Source: Tenacibaculum gallaicum (GTDB lineage: Bacteria > Bacteroidota > Bacteroidia > Flavobacteriales > Flavobacteriaceae). Taken from it: a stretch of DNA of 64,000 nucleotides. Numbering within the stretch: position 1 is the first letter of the stretch; each line of letters begins with the position of its first letter. Where the stretch lies: positions 1 through 64,000 of the forward strand of contig NZ_QUNS01000006.1 in assembly GCF_003387615.1 (NCBI RefSeq), given 5' to 3'. Both the position numbers and the translations under genes were made by a program. Positions 33,310 through 41,200 of this stretch are shown piece by piece. The notes under the pieces are model-generated. The model searched no databases, was not told where the DNA came from, and saw nothing but the letters and a program-made list of their open reading frames with translations.

Positions 33310-33405
33310 TACTTACAACTCGTTATATGTCAAACTTTAGTTGTTTTATCCTGACAAAATCTTGGGATGACATAAAGTTTAGCAATTTTTATACGTTACC
33401 AAAGA
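33310..33405. repeat. Second imperfect inverted repeat upstream of the unknown gene
   Basis: ACAACTCGTTATATG (from about 33315) and TTTTTATACGTTACC (ending about 33401) are partly inverse to each other, with inner arms AAACTTTA and TAAAGTTT. The outer boxes share the pattern ACAAC-CG-TATA / TATACG-GTT with the repeat at 32257-32386, so the unknown gene is flanked by a pair of similar elements. Confidence 0.4.
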
Positions 33406-33494
33406 TATTAAAATCAATAGGTTACCTAAAATAAAGTTATTAACGAGTTATTGTTATTTGTTAATTAGTTATACAATTCCAACAAACTTACTAC

Positions 33495-33559
33495 AAGGTG
33501 TGTACAAAATCTTACGGAATTCCATAAGTCTATTAATTTTATGGTTTATGACACACTTT
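33495..33559 (-). mobile_element. 65-bp insertion sequence relic with both ends fused
   Basis: Left AAGGTGTGTACAAAATC and right (inverse) AAAGTGTGTCATAAACC form imperfect terminal inverted repeats. The inner right half (33523-33559) is a near copy of the IS leader at 31197-31234. No transposase remains, so this looks like an IS that lost its whole interior. No clear target duplication was seen. The rest of 33292-33585 is AT-rich with nothing else identified. Confidence 0.5.
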
Positions 33560-33585
33560 ATTAAAGGGTCACTTTAAAGAAAGCT

Positions 33586-34182
33586 TTAACGATATACCTT
33601 TCGTTTGCTAATTTTTACGTCTCCCTTTTTTTCTAAAGATTTTATGACTCGAATTACGGTTTCTACACGTAAACCTAAAATATCAGCTATTTGCTGACGT
33701 GTATAAGCTACTTTAAACGAGTATTTTCCTTCAACTTTGTATACATCGTCTTTTAAATAGTCAATAAAGCGGAGTACTCTGTGGGCAGGCTCTTGACTCG
33801 ATATTTCGGAAGCAATAATAGCTTTGTAATACAAACGTTTTGCTAAACTTTGAGTGATTTTTAAGTGAATTTCAGGATTATCTTGCAGTAATTTAAACAG
33901 GTTGTTTTTAGACAAGGCTAGAATTGTACTGTCAGAAATTGCCACTGCATTAGCAGGATATTTTACATCGATAAATAAAGGTGGCTCACCAAAACTTTGG
34001 TTTTTATAAAATACGCCTTGAATAAACTCTTTGCCATCATCATTAAAATTATTCATTTTAACCACTCCGCTTACTATTTGGTAGTAGTAGTGTGCGGTTT
34101 GTTTTTCAGAGAAAATAATCTCGTCTTTTTGAAAACGTTTCGTTTCAGCGGTATATTTTAATAAGAGTTCTTCTGGAATCAT
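33586..34182 (-). CDS. Crp/Fnr-family transcription regulator
   Basis: 198 residues. A cyclic-nucleotide-binding-like beta-roll covers about 15-110 (KDEIIFSEKQTAHYYYQIVSGVVKM, with FGEPPLF), then a long dimer helix and a winged helix-turn-helix (about 150-195: YTRQQIADILGLRVETVIRVIKSLEKKGDV). There is no cysteine, so it is not an Fe-S cluster FNR. The effector could be haem/NO, a nucleotide or redox state. A 16-bp palindrome sits over its start region and diverges toward a truncated haemoglobin gene. An identical-arm site precedes the next small membrane gene, which suggests regulation of oxygen or nitric oxide handling. Confidence 0.9.
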   Translation of the reverse strand: MIPEELLLKYTAETKRFQKDEIIFSEKQTAHYYYQIVSGVVKMNNFNDDGKEFIQGVFYKNQSFGEPPLFIDVKYPANAVAISDSTILALSKNNLFKLLQDNPEIHLKITQSLAKRLYYKAIIASEISSQEPAHRVLRFIDYLKDDVYKVEGKYSFKVAYTRQQIADILGLRVETVIRVIKSLEKKGDVKISKRKVYR

Positions 34183-34198
34183 TATGATTTAAGTCATA
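34183..34198. promoter_or_regulatory. Crp/Fnr-type operator 1 (TATGA-N6-TCATA)
   Basis: TATGATTTAAGTCATA, directly before the regulator's ATG and 56 bases before the haemoglobin ATG. Its centre is about 41.5 bases upstream of the transcription start expected from the -7 box at 34220, the classic class II activator position. Also suited to autoregulation. Confidence 0.7.
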
Positions 34199-34219
34199 AA
34201 TTGCAATTGCATAAAGATA

Positions 34220-34227
34220 TACTTTTG
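34220..34227 (+). promoter_or_regulatory. Predicted -7 box for the haemoglobin gene
   Basis: TACTTTTG (TAnnTTTG), 27 bases before the ATG at 34254. No good TTTG -33 element is present, as expected for an activator-dependent promoter with the operator in that place. Confidence 0.6.
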
Positions 34228-34253
34228 TAGCGTATTTCAACAACGATTTGTAA

Positions 34254-34664
34254 ATGGATAAAAGAGACATAGAAAATAGGGAAGATGTGTATAAGTTAGT
34301 ATCAACCTTTTATAATGATAAAATTAGAAAGGATGATTTTATAGGGCCTATATTTTTAAAAACAATACCAGAAGAAACCTGGGAACCTCATTTGCAAAAA
34401 CTCACCGATTTTTGGGAAACGAATTTGTTTTTTGTTAGAAAGTTTAAAGGAAACCCAATGAAAGCACATAAAGATGTAGATAGGGATTTTGAGTATGCTA
34501 TTTACCAAGAACACTTTGGACGCTGGTTGCAATTGTGGTTTGAAACGGTTGATGAACTTTTTGACGGAACAAAAGCGCATGAAGCCAAAGAAAGAGCACG
34601 AAACATAGCCTCTATGCTCTTTTTTAGAATGTTTGAGGCAAAGCCTAAACCTACAACTACGTAG
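34254..34664 (+). CDS. Group III truncated haemoglobin
   Basis: 136 residues with the trHb group III pattern: short N-terminal helix with LVSTFYNDKIRKDDFIGPIF, then PHLQKLTDFWETNLF, and FKGNPMKAHKDVD carrying the probable proximal His (F8), followed by EHFGRWLQLWFETVDELF. These small haem proteins bind O2 or NO and are linked to NO detoxification or redox sensing in microaerobic conditions. Divergent from the Crp/Fnr gene with a shared operator; the 3' end overlaps the converging small membrane gene by 8 bases. Physiological ligand not known. Confidence 0.9.
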   Translation: MDKRDIENREDVYKLVSTFYNDKIRKDDFIGPIFLKTIPEETWEPHLQKLTDFWETNLFFVRKFKGNPMKAHKDVDRDFEYAIYQEHFGRWLQLWFETVDELFDGTKAHEAKERARNIASMLFFRMFEAKPKPTTT

Positions 34665-34995
34665 TAAGTAGGTAAAAAATCAACGAAATATTACCAAGTA
34701 TATTAATAATAAATGCCCATGCAATTATTTTAAAAGGTTGTTGGCTTATGGCAGTAGCATTAGCGCCCATAGCGGTTACACAAGCAAAAATTAGGGCAAA
34801 TAAATGAACCTCTCCATCTATAGCTAAAGCAGCAGTTATGGAGGCTATCATTGAGCCTACAGTAATTAATATAATAGATATACCAATACTGTTTTGTTCT
34901 CCTTCAGCAATTTTTTTATTGATGTAAGCCGTAATTCCCATATTATTTGTCTTTTGAAGTGTTTTTTCAGCGGTTAAGTTTTCAGTGGTTACCAT
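34657..34995 (-). CDS. Small integral membrane protein of the Crp/Fnr operator set
   Basis: 112 residues. A short cytosolic N terminus (with a second Met at residue 19 that could also start translation) is followed by three hydrophobic helices (about 40-58, 64-82 and 90-110). I do not recognise the family. The gene is preceded by an operator with the same arms as that at the haemoglobin gene, so it is probably co-regulated and may take part in respiration or gas-related stress. Function unknown. Confidence 0.65.
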   Translation of the reverse strand: MVTTENLTAEKTLQKTNNMGITAYINKKIAEGEQNSIGISIILITVGSMIASITAALAIDGEVHLFALIFACVTAMGANATAISQQPFKIIAWAFIINILGNISLIFYLLTT

Positions 34996-35011
34996 ACATA
35001 TTAGTTTTTAG

Positions 35012-35019
35012 TAAAATTA
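35012..35019 (-). promoter_or_regulatory. Weak -7 box for the small membrane gene
   Basis: Minus-strand TAATTTTA, one mismatch from TAnnTTTG. The transcription start expected from it (near 35007) is about 41.5 bases from the centre of operator 2. Confidence 0.4.
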
Positions 35020-35040
35020 TGTAATTGATTGCTAGTTTTT

Positions 35041-35056
35041 TATGACCGAGGTCATA
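35041..35056. promoter_or_regulatory. Crp/Fnr-type operator 2 (TATGA-N6-TCATA)
   Basis: TATGACCGAGGTCATA, a 7-2-7 perfect palindrome sharing both arms with operator 1. It lies 46 bases upstream of the minus-strand membrane gene and 69 bases before the plus-strand VWA gene; promoter geometry favours control of the former. Confidence 0.7.
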
Positions 35057-35124
35057 AATGAAAAAGAAGAAAAGGTCTTTTTATTTGTCAGATATTTTTA
35101 TCTTCACATACTAAAATAAGCTGA

Positions 35125-37143
35125 GTGGAGTCAACAACTATAATTTACATTGTATTAGCCGTATTCATAAGCGTAGCCATTGCTTTTTTTCAATATTTCT
35201 ATAAGGTAAAAAGAACTCCTAAAGTACACATCTTACTTTTTAGCTTAAAAGCCCTAAGCCTCTTTTTAATAGGATTGCTATTTATCAATCCGAAGATAAC
35301 AACTCTTGAAACGGAGAACATAAAACCGGTGTTATCTGTATTGGTAGACAACTCACTATCTACTCAGTTTTTTAAAGAAGAAAAGAAGGTTGAAGAATCT
35401 CTTTCAAAAATTAAAAGCAACCAAGAACTTCAAAATAAGTTTGACGTTCAGTATTTTTCGTTTGGGAATGATATTAAAGTGTTGGATAGTTTATCGTTTG
35501 CTGAAACACAAACCAATATTTCAAAAGCAATTGAAGCTGTTAATGAGTTAAATAAAGGTAAAAAAGCAGCTACCATTTTAATAACCGATGGAAACCAAAC
35601 CCAAGGGAATGATTATGAGTTTTTATCAACAAAGCATAAAGTATTTCCCGTAGTTATAGGAGATACCATTAAGTACCAAGACATTCAAATTTCACAGTTA
35701 AATGTGAATAAGTATAGTTATGTAAAGAATAAGTTTCCGGTTGAAGCGTTGTTGTATTATGAAGGAAAAGAAGTTGTTAATACTACTTTTACAATCATAA
35801 AAAACGGGAGCAGAATTTTCTCAAAAAGAGTACGCTTTTCACCAGAAAATCCTGTACAAACTGTTACTGCTAATTTAGTGTCTACTACCAAAGGAGTGCA
35901 CTATTATACAGCATCCATAAGTAGTATAGCCAATGAAAAAAACACGAAGAACAATCATAAAAGCTTTTCAGTTGAAGTTTTAGATGAGCAAACCAAGGTT
36001 TTACTATTAAGTTCTTTTTTGCACCCAGATTTAGGGGCGCTTAAAAAAGCGATAGAGAGCAATAAACAACGCAAAGTAGACATTGCTTTGATTCAAGATA
36101 GAAATATAGAGTTAGACGCATATCAGTTTTTTGTTATGTATCAACCTAACAGTTATTTTAAAAGTACTTTAGAAAAAATACAATCTAACTTTTTACTGGT
36201 TTCAGGAACTAAAACAGATTGGAACTTTTTGAATAGTCAAGGTTTGGGAGTTCAAAAAAGAGCCATCAATCAAAAAGAAGAATATACCGCTATTTACAAT
36301 GCAGATTTTCTAACTTTCTATCAAGAAGATATAGGCTTTAGTCAATTTCCACCATTAAAAGATAAGTTTGGAAAAGTACAGCTTAAAAAAGAATCTCAAA
36401 GTTTGTTGTATCAAAAGTATGCAGGAGTAGAAACCACACAACCATTATTGTCAACCTTTGAAGAAAATGATAAAAAACATGCAGTACTATTTGGAGAAGA
36501 TATATGGAAATGGAGAGCTGCGAGTTACTTAAAAGAGAAAAATTTTGAAAGCTTTGATGCGTTTGTAGGAAATTTGGTTCAGTATTTAGCATCCACTAAA
36601 AAAAGGAAGCGTTTAGAGGTAAAAGCACAACGCTTGTATGCAGCGAATGAACCTATAACCATAGGTGCATTTTATGTTGATAAAAACTATCAGTTTGACA
36701 GTAGGGCTTCTTTAGAGTTAACGGTAACTAACTTAGAAACAAAGGTAAAAAAGAGTATTCCGTTTTCTTTATTTAACAACTCGTATCAAGTTTCAGTTGA
36801 AGGCTTAGCTTCAGGAGAATATTCATATACCGTAACTGTACAGAACCAAAATATAAGTAGCTCAGGAAGGTTTAAGATTGAAGATTATCAGATAGAAGAG
36901 CAATTTACCAATGCGAACTTTAAGAAATTAAAACAACTGGCCTCAAAAACAGACGGAGCAATTGCTTATGTAGATAAAGTTGACGAATTATTAAAAAAGA
37001 TACAAGAAGATGCATCTTTTTATACCACACAAAAGTCTATTACCAAAAAACAAAGTTTAGTTGATTGGAAATGGTTGTTATTGTTAATTATAGTTTTATT
37101 GTCAATAGAGTGGTTTGTTAGAAAATATTATGGTAAAATATGA
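35125..37143 (+). CDS. Membrane-anchored VWA-like protein with C-terminal transmembrane helix
   Basis: 672 residues from a GTG start. Two N-terminal transmembrane helices (about 5-24 and 36-56) precede a von Willebrand A-like domain (about 68-180: VLSVLVDNSLSTQFF, then ILITDGNQTQGNDYEF). Ig-like regions and a glutamine amidotransferase-like Rossmann segment follow (KVLLLSSFLHPDLGALKKA near 290-310). A final helix at about 650-666 precedes a basic cytosolic end. This is the layout of Bat-like/YfaP-like large membrane proteins of Bacteroidota. The MIDAS motif is degenerate (DNSLS instead of DxSxS). The stop overlaps the next gene's ATG. Role unknown. Confidence 0.8.
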   Translation: MESTTIIYIVLAVFISVAIAFFQYFYKVKRTPKVHILLFSLKALSLFLIGLLFINPKITTLETENIKPVLSVLVDNSLSTQFFKEEKKVEESLSKIKSNQELQNKFDVQYFSFGNDIKVLDSLSFAETQTNISKAIEAVNELNKGKKAATILITDGNQTQGNDYEFLSTKHKVFPVVIGDTIKYQDIQISQLNVNKYSYVKNKFPVEALLYYEGKEVVNTTFTIIKNGSRIFSKRVRFSPENPVQTVTANLVSTTKGVHYYTASISSIANEKNTKNNHKSFSVEVLDEQTKVLLLSSFLHPDLGALKKAIESNKQRKVDIALIQDRNIELDAYQFFVMYQPNSYFKSTLEKIQSNFLLVSGTKTDWNFLNSQGLGVQKRAINQKEEYTAIYNADFLTFYQEDIGFSQFPPLKDKFGKVQLKKESQSLLYQKYAGVETTQPLLSTFEENDKKHAVLFGEDIWKWRAASYLKEKNFESFDAFVGNLVQYLASTKKRKRLEVKAQRLYAANEPITIGAFYVDKNYQFDSRASLELTVTNLETKVKKSIPFSLFNNSYQVSVEGLASGEYSYTVTVQNQNISSSGRFKIEDYQIEEQFTNANFKKLKQLASKTDGAIAYVDKVDELLKKIQEDASFYTTQKSITKKQSLVDWKWLLLLIIVLLSIEWFVRKYYGKI

Positions 37144-37322
37144 TGTATGAGCACTTTTTTCAATGTCCACATTGTTGGGAAGAAATTTCCATGTTGCTGG
37201 ATGCTAGTGCATCTGAAACCTATGTAGAAGATTGTGAGGTATGTTGTAATCCTATACAAATAACGTTTACCTTTGTAAATAACGATTTAGTAGCTTTTGA
37301 AGCTAAAAATATAGAACAATAA
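37140..37322 (+). CDS. CPXCG-motif cysteine-rich protein
   Basis: 60 residues (a second ATG directly follows the first). Two CxxC knuckles, FQCPHCWEE and DCEVCC, are spaced as in the CPXCG family of small zinc-ribbon proteins; the first reads CPHC instead of CPxCG. It overlaps the VWA gene stop (ATGATG) and precedes the thioesterase gene by 5 bases. Probably binds one zinc ion; function unknown. Confidence 0.85.
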   Translation: MMYEHFFQCPHCWEEISMLLDASASETYVEDCEVCCNPIQITFTFVNNDLVAFEAKNIEQ

Positions 37323-37327
37323 GTACG

Positions 37328-37726
37328 ATGAGATTTCACACACGTAAATGGGTAAAACCAGAAGATTTAAATCCTAACGGAACACTTTTCGGAGGACGAT
37401 TATTACAATGGATTGATGAAGAAGTAGCGTTGTATGCTATAATTCAGTTAGAAATTCCTAAAACAGTAACCAAGTTCATGTCTGAAATTAACTTTGTTAG
37501 TTCAGCAAAACAAGGAGATATTATTGAAATAGGAATAAATGTAGTAAAGTTTGGAACAACGTCTATCACCTTAAGTTGTGAGGTTCGTAACAAAATAACC
37601 CGAAAAACAATTATTGCAATAGATAAAATTATCATGGTGAGCTTGGATGGAGAAGGCAAGCCTTTTGCGCATGGTAAAACAAAAATTGAGTATGTTAAGG
37701 ATAGATTGGATAATGAAGATTCATAA
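37328..37726 (+). CDS. Acyl-CoA thioesterase (hotdog fold, YciA-like)
   Basis: 132 residues. The hotdog signature is clear: DLNPNGTLFGGRLLQWIDEEVA with the conserved Asp in the active-site helix, then INFVSSAKQGDIIEIG and IIMVSLDGEGKPFAHGK. It hydrolyses acyl-CoA thioesters, which can trim CoA pools. Last gene of the three-gene run that starts with the VWA gene. Confidence 0.9.
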   Translation: MRFHTRKWVKPEDLNPNGTLFGGRLLQWIDEEVALYAIIQLEIPKTVTKFMSEINFVSSAKQGDIIEIGINVVKFGTTSITLSCEVRNKITRKTIIAIDKIIMVSLDGEGKPFAHGKTKIEYVKDRLDNEDS

Positions 37727-37733
37727 ATTTTTA

Positions 37734-37741
37734 TAATTTTG
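37734..37741 (+). promoter_or_regulatory. Predicted -7 box of the metal-efflux cluster
   Basis: TAATTTTG (TAnnTTTG), 19 bases before the GTG start at 37760. Confidence 0.5.
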
Positions 37742-37759
37742 TAACTCTAAATTAGATTA

Positions 37760-38098
37760 GTGAAAAAAAGCATCATCATATTATTAACCTTACTGTTAAT
37801 TGTGCCTCCTTTACAGGCACATACTGATGCTGTGGTTTTTGTAGCTGAATCAGAAGTGCATCATGATGTGTTGAATGAAGATCATCAAGATGAGCATCAT
37901 CAACATGATACTGAAGAAGAAAAAAACAAAGAACATCACCATCATTGTAACGTAATTACTGTTACAGCAGATTTTATTCCGATTGATTATAGTTTTGATA
38001 TTCCTGTCTTTTTTGAAATAAGAAACAGGATTAACTTCTATCAAAACACCTACTATAACTCGTACTTATCGGCTATTTTCCAGCCACCTAAGTCTTAA
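37760..38098 (+). CDS. Small exported His-rich protein at the head of the metal-efflux cluster
   Basis: 112 residues from a GTG start. Signal peptide about 1-20 (ends PLQAH), then a strongly His/Glu/Asp-rich segment (residues about 34-62: HHDVLNEDHQDEHHQHDTEE and a final HHHHC), an aromatic middle and the end FQPPKS. The cluster should bind Zn2+ or similar ions in the periplasm. It has the same plan as the protein at 27514 before the TonB receptor. It precedes the RND pump by 121 bases and is probably cotranscribed. Its role as metal buffer, chaperone or sensor is inference. Confidence 0.75.
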   Translation: MKKSIIILLTLLLIVPPLQAHTDAVVFVAESEVHHDVLNEDHQDEHHQHDTEEEKNKEHHHHCNVITVTADFIPIDYSFDIPVFFEIRNRINFYQNTYYNSYLSAIFQPPKS

Positions 38099-38123
38099 TT
38101 CTATTTTATTATTAAAAACAGCA

Positions 38124-38184
38124 GTAGCTCTTGTGTAAACAAGAACTACGAACTGTCGTACCGATTATTTAATAATAACCGGTA
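38124..38184 (+). promoter_or_regulatory. Two hairpins in the leader of the RND efflux gene
   Basis: Hairpin 1 (38124-38149): GTAG-C-TCTTGT, loop GTAA, ACAAGA-A-CTAC. Hairpin 2 (38159-38184): TACCG and TTAT pair with ATAA and CGGTA. They are not followed by a long T run, so are leader structures or weak attenuators rather than plain terminators. No known riboswitch was recognised. Confidence 0.35.
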
Positions 38185-38219
38185 AAAATTATGTTACAAT
38201 AGAATTAAATCAATACAAA

Positions 38220-41200
38220 ATGTTAGATAACATTATAAAATTTTCAATTAAAAATAAATTGATTATTGGAGCGTTGGTTGTTGCATTGATAGGCTGGGGA
38301 GTATATTCTCTAAAACAATTGCCTATAGATGCCGTACCAGATATTACCAATAATCAGGTGCAAATAATAACATCAGCACCCTCACAATCAGCCCAAGATA
38401 TAGAACGTTTAGTTACGTTTCCTATAGAAATTACCATGTCAAACATTCCTGATATCGAAGAGATTCGTTCTTTCTCTCGATTTGGATTAAGTGTCGTTAC
38501 GATTGTTTTTAAAGAAAGTACCGATATTTATTGGGCACGTCAACAAATTAGCGAACGGCTTATTGAAGCTAAAGATCAAATACCAGAGGGTGTTGGAACA
38601 CCAGAAATGGCACCAGTAACCACAGGATTAGGAGAAATATATCAATACACACTCTATGCTAAAAAAGGATATGAAAAGCAGTATGACGCAATGGAACTAC
38701 GATCTATTCAAGATTGGATTGTTCGTCGTCAATTGCTAGGAATAGAAGGAGTAGCTGATGTAAGTAGCTTTGGAGGTTTTTTAAAACAATACGAAGTAGC
38801 TATTCAACCAGAACGTTTACAATCATTAAATGTTAGTATTAATGAAGTTTTTGAGGCACTATCTAAAAATAATCAAAATACAGGAGGAGCGTATATAGAT
38901 AAAAACCCCAAAGCATATTTTATTAGAAGTGAGGGGTTGATAAAAACTCCAGAAGATATCCAAAATATTGTCGTAAAAAACAATACAAACGGAACGCCTA
39001 TATTAATGAAAGATATAGGAAAAGTTCAGCTAGGACACGCGGTGCGATATGGAGCAATGACAAGAAATACCGATGGAGAAGTAGTCGGTGCTATTGTAAT
39101 GATGTTAAAAGGAGCCAACTCTTCAAAAGTAATTGAAAATGTTAAAGAAAGAATAGCTCAAATAGAAAAAAGTTTGCCTGAAGGCGTTGCTATTAAGCCT
39201 TTTTTAGACCGTACCAAATTAGTAAATAAAGCCATAAAAACGGTATCAACAAACCTTATAGAAGGAGCACTAATTGTAATCTTTATTTTGGTATTGTTGC
39301 TAGGAAACTTACGAGCAGGGTTAATTGTAGCATCTGTAATTCCTTTAGCAATGTTGTTTGCCATCAGTTTAATGAATGTGTTTGGCGTTTCTGGAAACTT
39401 AATGAGTTTAGGAGCTATTGACTTTGGTATTATTGTAGACGGTTCTGTAATTATTGTAGAAGCAACACTGCATCATTTGGGGTTAAAAAAATCTGGAACC
39501 CAATTAACCCAAAATCAAATGGATGATGAAGTGTACGAATCAGCTTCAAAAATAAGAACAAGTGCTGCTTTTGGAGAAATCATTATCCTTATTGTGTACT
39601 TACCAATTCTTGCCTTAGTAGGTATTGAAGGAAAAATGTTTAAACCAATGGCATTAACAGTAAGTTTTGCAATTTTAGGAGCATTTTTGCTATCGCTTAC
39701 TTATGTACCTATGGTGAGTTCGTTGTTTTTAAAGAAAACAATAAACAACAAAAGGAATATTTCAGATAAAATCATAACAGCGATACAAAACGTATACACA
39801 CCAATTCTCAATTTTGTGTTAACTCATAAAGTAAAAGTAGTAATAGGTTCAGTAGCTATTTTTATACTCAGTTTAGTCACTTTTTCTAAAATGGGATCAG
39901 AGTTTATTCCTTCGTTAGATGAAGGAGATTTAGCAGTACAAGCTATTGTTTCAACCGGAAGTTCACTTTCATATACGATTGATGTTTCAAATCAAGCATC
40001 AACACTATTAATGAAGGAATTTCCCGACGAAATAGAGCAAATTGTAAGTAGAATTGGTTCTTCGGAAATACCTACAGACCCAATGCCAATAGAGGCTTCA
40101 GATATTATTATAGTTCTAAAAGAAAAAGATGAATGGACAAAAGCTAGTACAAAAAATGAGCTTACTGAAAAAATGCAACAATTGTTAGATGAAAACTTGT
40201 TAGGTGTTTCTTTCGGTTTTCAACAACCTATTCAAATGCGATTTAATGAGTTAATGACAGGGGCTAGGCAGGATGTTGTACTAAAGATTTATGGAGAAGA
40301 TTTAGATAAATTAGTAAAGTATGCCAATCAATTGAGTAGAATTATTCCAGATGTAGAAGGGGCGGAAGACGTGTATGTTGAAAAAATGACTGGACTACAA
40401 CAAATCGTAATTGATTATAATCGAAGCCAATTAGCGTATTACGGACTCAACATTTCTGATGTTAATACAGTGGTAAACACTGCTTTTGCAGGACAAACAG
40501 CAGGTTCAGTATATGAAGGTGAAAAACGCTATAACTTGGTAGTACGTTTAGCAGAAAATAAAAGAGCTAGTATTGAAGACATTCGTAAACTATACATTAC
40601 AACTTCAACAGGAGCGCAAATTCCTTTAACAGCAGTGGCGTCTGTAGATTTTAAAACAGGTCCGAATCAAATTCAAAGAGATGATGCTAAACGAAGAATA
40701 ACTGTTGGTTTTAATGTAAGAGAGCGCGATGTAGCTAGTATTGTTAAAGAATTAAAAGGCAAAGTTTCAGATAAAATAGCATTTGATCCAGGATACTATA
40801 TTACGTATGGAGGAACTTTTAAAAACTTGGAAGAGGCTCGCGCCAGATTAGGAGTTGCAGTACCAGCTGCTTTATTGCTCATCTTTTTGTTACTGTATTT
40901 TACGTTTAAATCCATTAAACAGAGTGTATTGATATTTACAGCCATACCGATGTCTGCCATTGGAGGAATTTTCGCTTTATGGTTGCGTGATATGCCATTC
41001 TCAATTTCAGCAGGAGTAGGTTTTATAGCTTTATTTGGTGTAGCGGTGTTAAATGGAATTGTTTTAATTGCTGAATTTAACCGATTAAAGGCTTCAGGAA
41101 TATTAGACCTTACTGAAATAGTAAAAAAAGGAACATCGGTGCGTTTACGTCCTGTAATTATGACTGCAGCTGTAGCGTCGTTAGGTTTTTTACCTATGGC

